From Auxenochlorella pyrenoidosa (lineage: Eukaryota > Chlorophyta > Trebouxiophyceae > Chlorellales > Chlorellaceae), in NCBI GenBank assembly GCA_001430745.1, contig KQ482042.1, positions 573,875 to 591,240 of the forward strand: a stretch of DNA of 17,366 nucleotides. The letters run 5' to 3'. A program made the translations under genes and the position numbers. The notes under the pieces are model-generated. The model saw only the letters and a list, made by a program, of their open reading frames with translations, was not told the origin of the DNA and made no database searches. This document shows positions 15,024-17,366 of the stretch, one piece after another (positions within the stretch are counted from its first letter, which is position 1; the number at the start of each line of letters is the position of its first letter).

Positions 15024-17366
15024 ATGAGCAGTCCCCCAGCCTCTCCCGGATTCCTCCCCAGCGTCCCCGGCTCCACGCGCGACGGCTGGGTGGGGGGAAG
15101 CGGTGCCGAAGGTAGCAGCCGCGCCGGCGCCGCACCGGCGAGCGCCGCGCCGCCGCCATCGGTGGCCAGGAGCGATGTCAGCCGCCTGTCAGCAGACTCC
15201 CACCACTCTCTGCACAGCATCTACTCGCAGCGCTCGCGATGGTCGACGGCAGCCACGCTGGGCGGCACATCGACGGTGCAGCGGCTTGCGCAGGAGCAGC
15301 CGCTGGAGCCGGCAGAGCCTCTGCCAGAAGAGATGTCGGGTGCCAGCAGCACCATCAGCGGCGAGGGCGAGGCCGGGGAGCTGCAGCAGGCAACGCCGCG
15401 AGGCAGGCGGGCAACTAGCGGCGGCGCAGGCGTGCTTGCGGCAAGTAGCAGCCGCGGCAGCCGCGGCGGCGCCGCGCCGGCTGCCACCTCCCGAGCTTTG
15501 GCGCTGCAGGAAGCAGCGGGTGCGCCACAAAATCCCACAGCATCCACAGACGTGGTAGGGGAGCGCGGCACAGAGGATGGGCGCCTGCCGCCGCGGCTCA
15601 TCATATTCCACCCAGACGGTCAAACCTTCGGCATAGGGGTGGACAAGCTAAGGGAGCATGAGCTGCAGCAGGCTACTGAGGCCGCGGCCGCTGAGCGGCG
15701 GCGCCAGCATCGGGAGGCAACGTTTGCGGCGGGCAGCGGAGCCGCTGGCGATAGTGCGACGGCGCTGCCTGGCAGCCGAGAGGAGGGCTTTGATGAGAAT
15801 TACCCGGGCTGGCGGCAGCTGTATGCCAGGCAGAAGGTGCGCTCTCCCGGCGTAGCTGCTGCTGCGCTGGGTGGGCTGGGGACTGAGTGCTGTGCAGCCT
15901 TTGCCTCCAGGAGGGCTTAGAAGCTGGACTGCATGCATCGTGGGTCCCTGCTTGCGCCCGGTTGGCTGCCCTCCCCCATCCCATCATCACCCTCCCCTGT
16001 GCGCCCTGCAGTACATTTTGGCGGGTGTACTGCTTCTGGATATAGCCTACCTGGTGGTGCTGCTGGTGCTGCGCCTGGTGTGGGGCAACAGCAGCACCGA
16101 CCCATCACGTGAGCGGTGCCACGCAGCCGCCAGAGGCCTGGGCTGCATGCGCAGCAGCTTCCAGCGTGGCCCTTGCAGTCTGCGCTGTCAGAGTCGCGTG
16201 CTTGCATGCGCTGCATGCGGCTGGCTGTGTGCCTGATCTACTTGCACTTGCGCTCACGAGCTGCAGCATCGGGGGCTGCCGAGTTCTTCGTGGGGTCTCA
16301 CCCCGAGTCGACGTCCGTCTCCTACCTGGCCGGCTCGCTGTTCACGGGTGGGAACTGGATGGCCGAGGGCTCTTGAGTCGTGGGGTCAGGGCTGGCTGGC
16401 TGCCACTGGCGCAGGGACCGGGCCGCGTGCAGCAGCAACCCCCGGCGCAGGCGACGACGCGCGGGTTGCATGCACCCCTGCCGGGCAGGTTTTGGGGCGG
16501 CCCTGCTCGAAGAGCCGCGACCCTGCATGCCCTGTTTTTTTGCCTCGCAGATGTGGTAGCGCTCTACGGCACGATACAGAATTACGCATCAATCATTACC
16601 CTCTTCATTGTTTGGTCGGTGGTCCTTGGGGTGAGGCCCTGCAGGCGCCTGCAGAGATGTGCTGTGCTGGGGGCATGGGCACTGCCCGTCATCTGCTCTG
16701 TGATCCCTGGGGCCCAGCCTGTGAAGCCGCAGCAGTCTATGCCATCATGCAGGCCCGCATGCACGGCTGGTTGCAACGCCAGGAGTAGCCTGCATCGTCG
16801 AAGGGCTGTGCTGCAGCGGGGCGCCTTGCAGCTGGCCTTTGCAGCAGGTCTCCACTGCTGGTGGTTGCCTGCCTTACTCTGTTTCCCGCAGGCGTTTGCC
16901 ATTCTGGAGATGCCGCTGCTGTTCATCATCATTCGCCTCATACTGCTTGTTGCGGCGTTCCAGGTGAGGTGGCCTTGGGTGCGTTTGATTCAGCGAGAGC
17001 TCAGGCCCTTGCAGCACACCCGCTTCGGGCCCCTGGAATGTCGCCGTGGACGGTCAGCAGCAGCCCACCACCGCTGCCGCCCCGGTCTCCCCGCGCCGCA
17101 GCTGCGTTTCTCCATGGCCAGGCTGCGCAACATGCTGCCGCCCACCTCGCTGGGGATGTACCTGTCAGGTGTGCACGGGGTGTGGCCGCAGAGTCACTGG
17201 CAGGGCTCGCCGTTACAAGCCTGGCTGAGTTGGGTGAGGCTGCTAGCACTAGCAAGGGATTTCCAGCACACCTGGCTAAGCAGGACTGGCCCCGTGCGTG
17301 CCCCGTGCGTGCAGCCGCGGGCCGCGGCATGGCTGCCAGCAGCAGCGCCGCGTGGGCCGGCGCGAC
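15024..17366 (+). CDS. Polytopic membrane protein of unknown function with long disordered N-terminus (C-terminus cut by window edge)
   Basis: Exons 15024-15836, 16012-16108, 16267-16347, 16551-16630, 16892-16963, 17102-17168 and probably 17315->17366. All visible GT-AG junctions keep phase; about 420 residues are present. Residues 1-180 are Ser/Ala/Gly/Pro-rich (SRLSADSHHSLHSIYSQRS) and look disordered and phosphorylatable. A folded-looking part follows with PRLIIFHPDGQTFGIGVDKL (about 192-211) and FDENYPGWRQLYARQK (256-271). Hydrophobic segments: YILAGVLLLDIAYLVVLLVL (272-291), then about 342-356 (SIITLFIVWSVVLG region) and LLFIIIRLILLVAAF (about 366-380), followed by a basic RFSMARLRNMLPPTS stretch. 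At least three membrane spans are therefore likely. I do not recognise the family. The start is the first ATG of a long open exon. The last exon is tentative because only 52 bases are inside the window. Confidence 0.75.

Noticed and set aside
1..17366. Bacterial-type features: operons, CRISPR, integrase or attachment sites, toxin-antitoxin or defence cassettes
   Set aside because: None was seen. The spliced gene structure shows nuclear eukaryotic DNA, and tandem repeats present are simple-sequence tracts without spacers.

Overview
The window looks like nuclear DNA of a GC-rich, intron-dense green alga, probably of the Chlorella/Coccomyxa (trebouxiophyte) kind. The evidence is split genes with short phased introns ending in CAG, long stop-poor frames on both strands caused by high GC, a TGTAA polyadenylation-type motif, and alanine/glutamine/serine-rich low-complexity insertions. 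The clade is an inference, not a measurement. No operons, Shine-Dalgarno sites, tRNA, rRNA, CRISPR array or intact transposon were seen.

Five protein-coding genes can be assembled by joining exons so that reading phase is kept at every junction. (1) Minus strand, 1-4106, 3' end cut by the window: a DEAD-box RNA helicase most like DDX20/Gemin3, with all core motifs spread over seven exons and a long acidic/serine/alanine-rich tail. (2) Plus strand, 4718-5731: a 184-residue protein of unknown function in three exons. (3) Plus strand, 6440-11612: a 534-residue secreted right-handed beta-helix (pectate-lyase-like) protein in 17 exons, including a 10-nt microexon and two introns that appear to be GC-AG. 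(4) Minus strand, 12025-14638: a 524-residue DUF819 (YjcL-type) polytopic membrane protein with a likely chloroplast transit peptide and a low-complexity Ala/Gln plus His/Gly loop. (5) Plus strand, 15024 to the right edge: a polytopic membrane protein of unknown function with a long disordered N-terminus.

Genes 1/2 and 4/5 are divergent pairs sharing intergenic regions of about 610 and 385 bp. Genes 3 and 4 converge with about 410 bp between their stop codons. The genes do not form an obvious pathway: RNA processing, a secreted polysaccharide-type protein, a plastid or envelope membrane protein and two unknowns. This is ordinary eukaryotic gene order rather than a functional cluster.

The features most worth a second look are in gene architecture: the GC-AG introns, the microexon, G-rich tracts directly downstream of two 5' splice sites, an A/T-rich hairpin in an intron, and the bacterial-looking beta-helix protein. 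I found no convincing evidence of a new multi-gene system. All exon models are by eye from phase, splice consensus and family resemblance; no transcript or database evidence was available.
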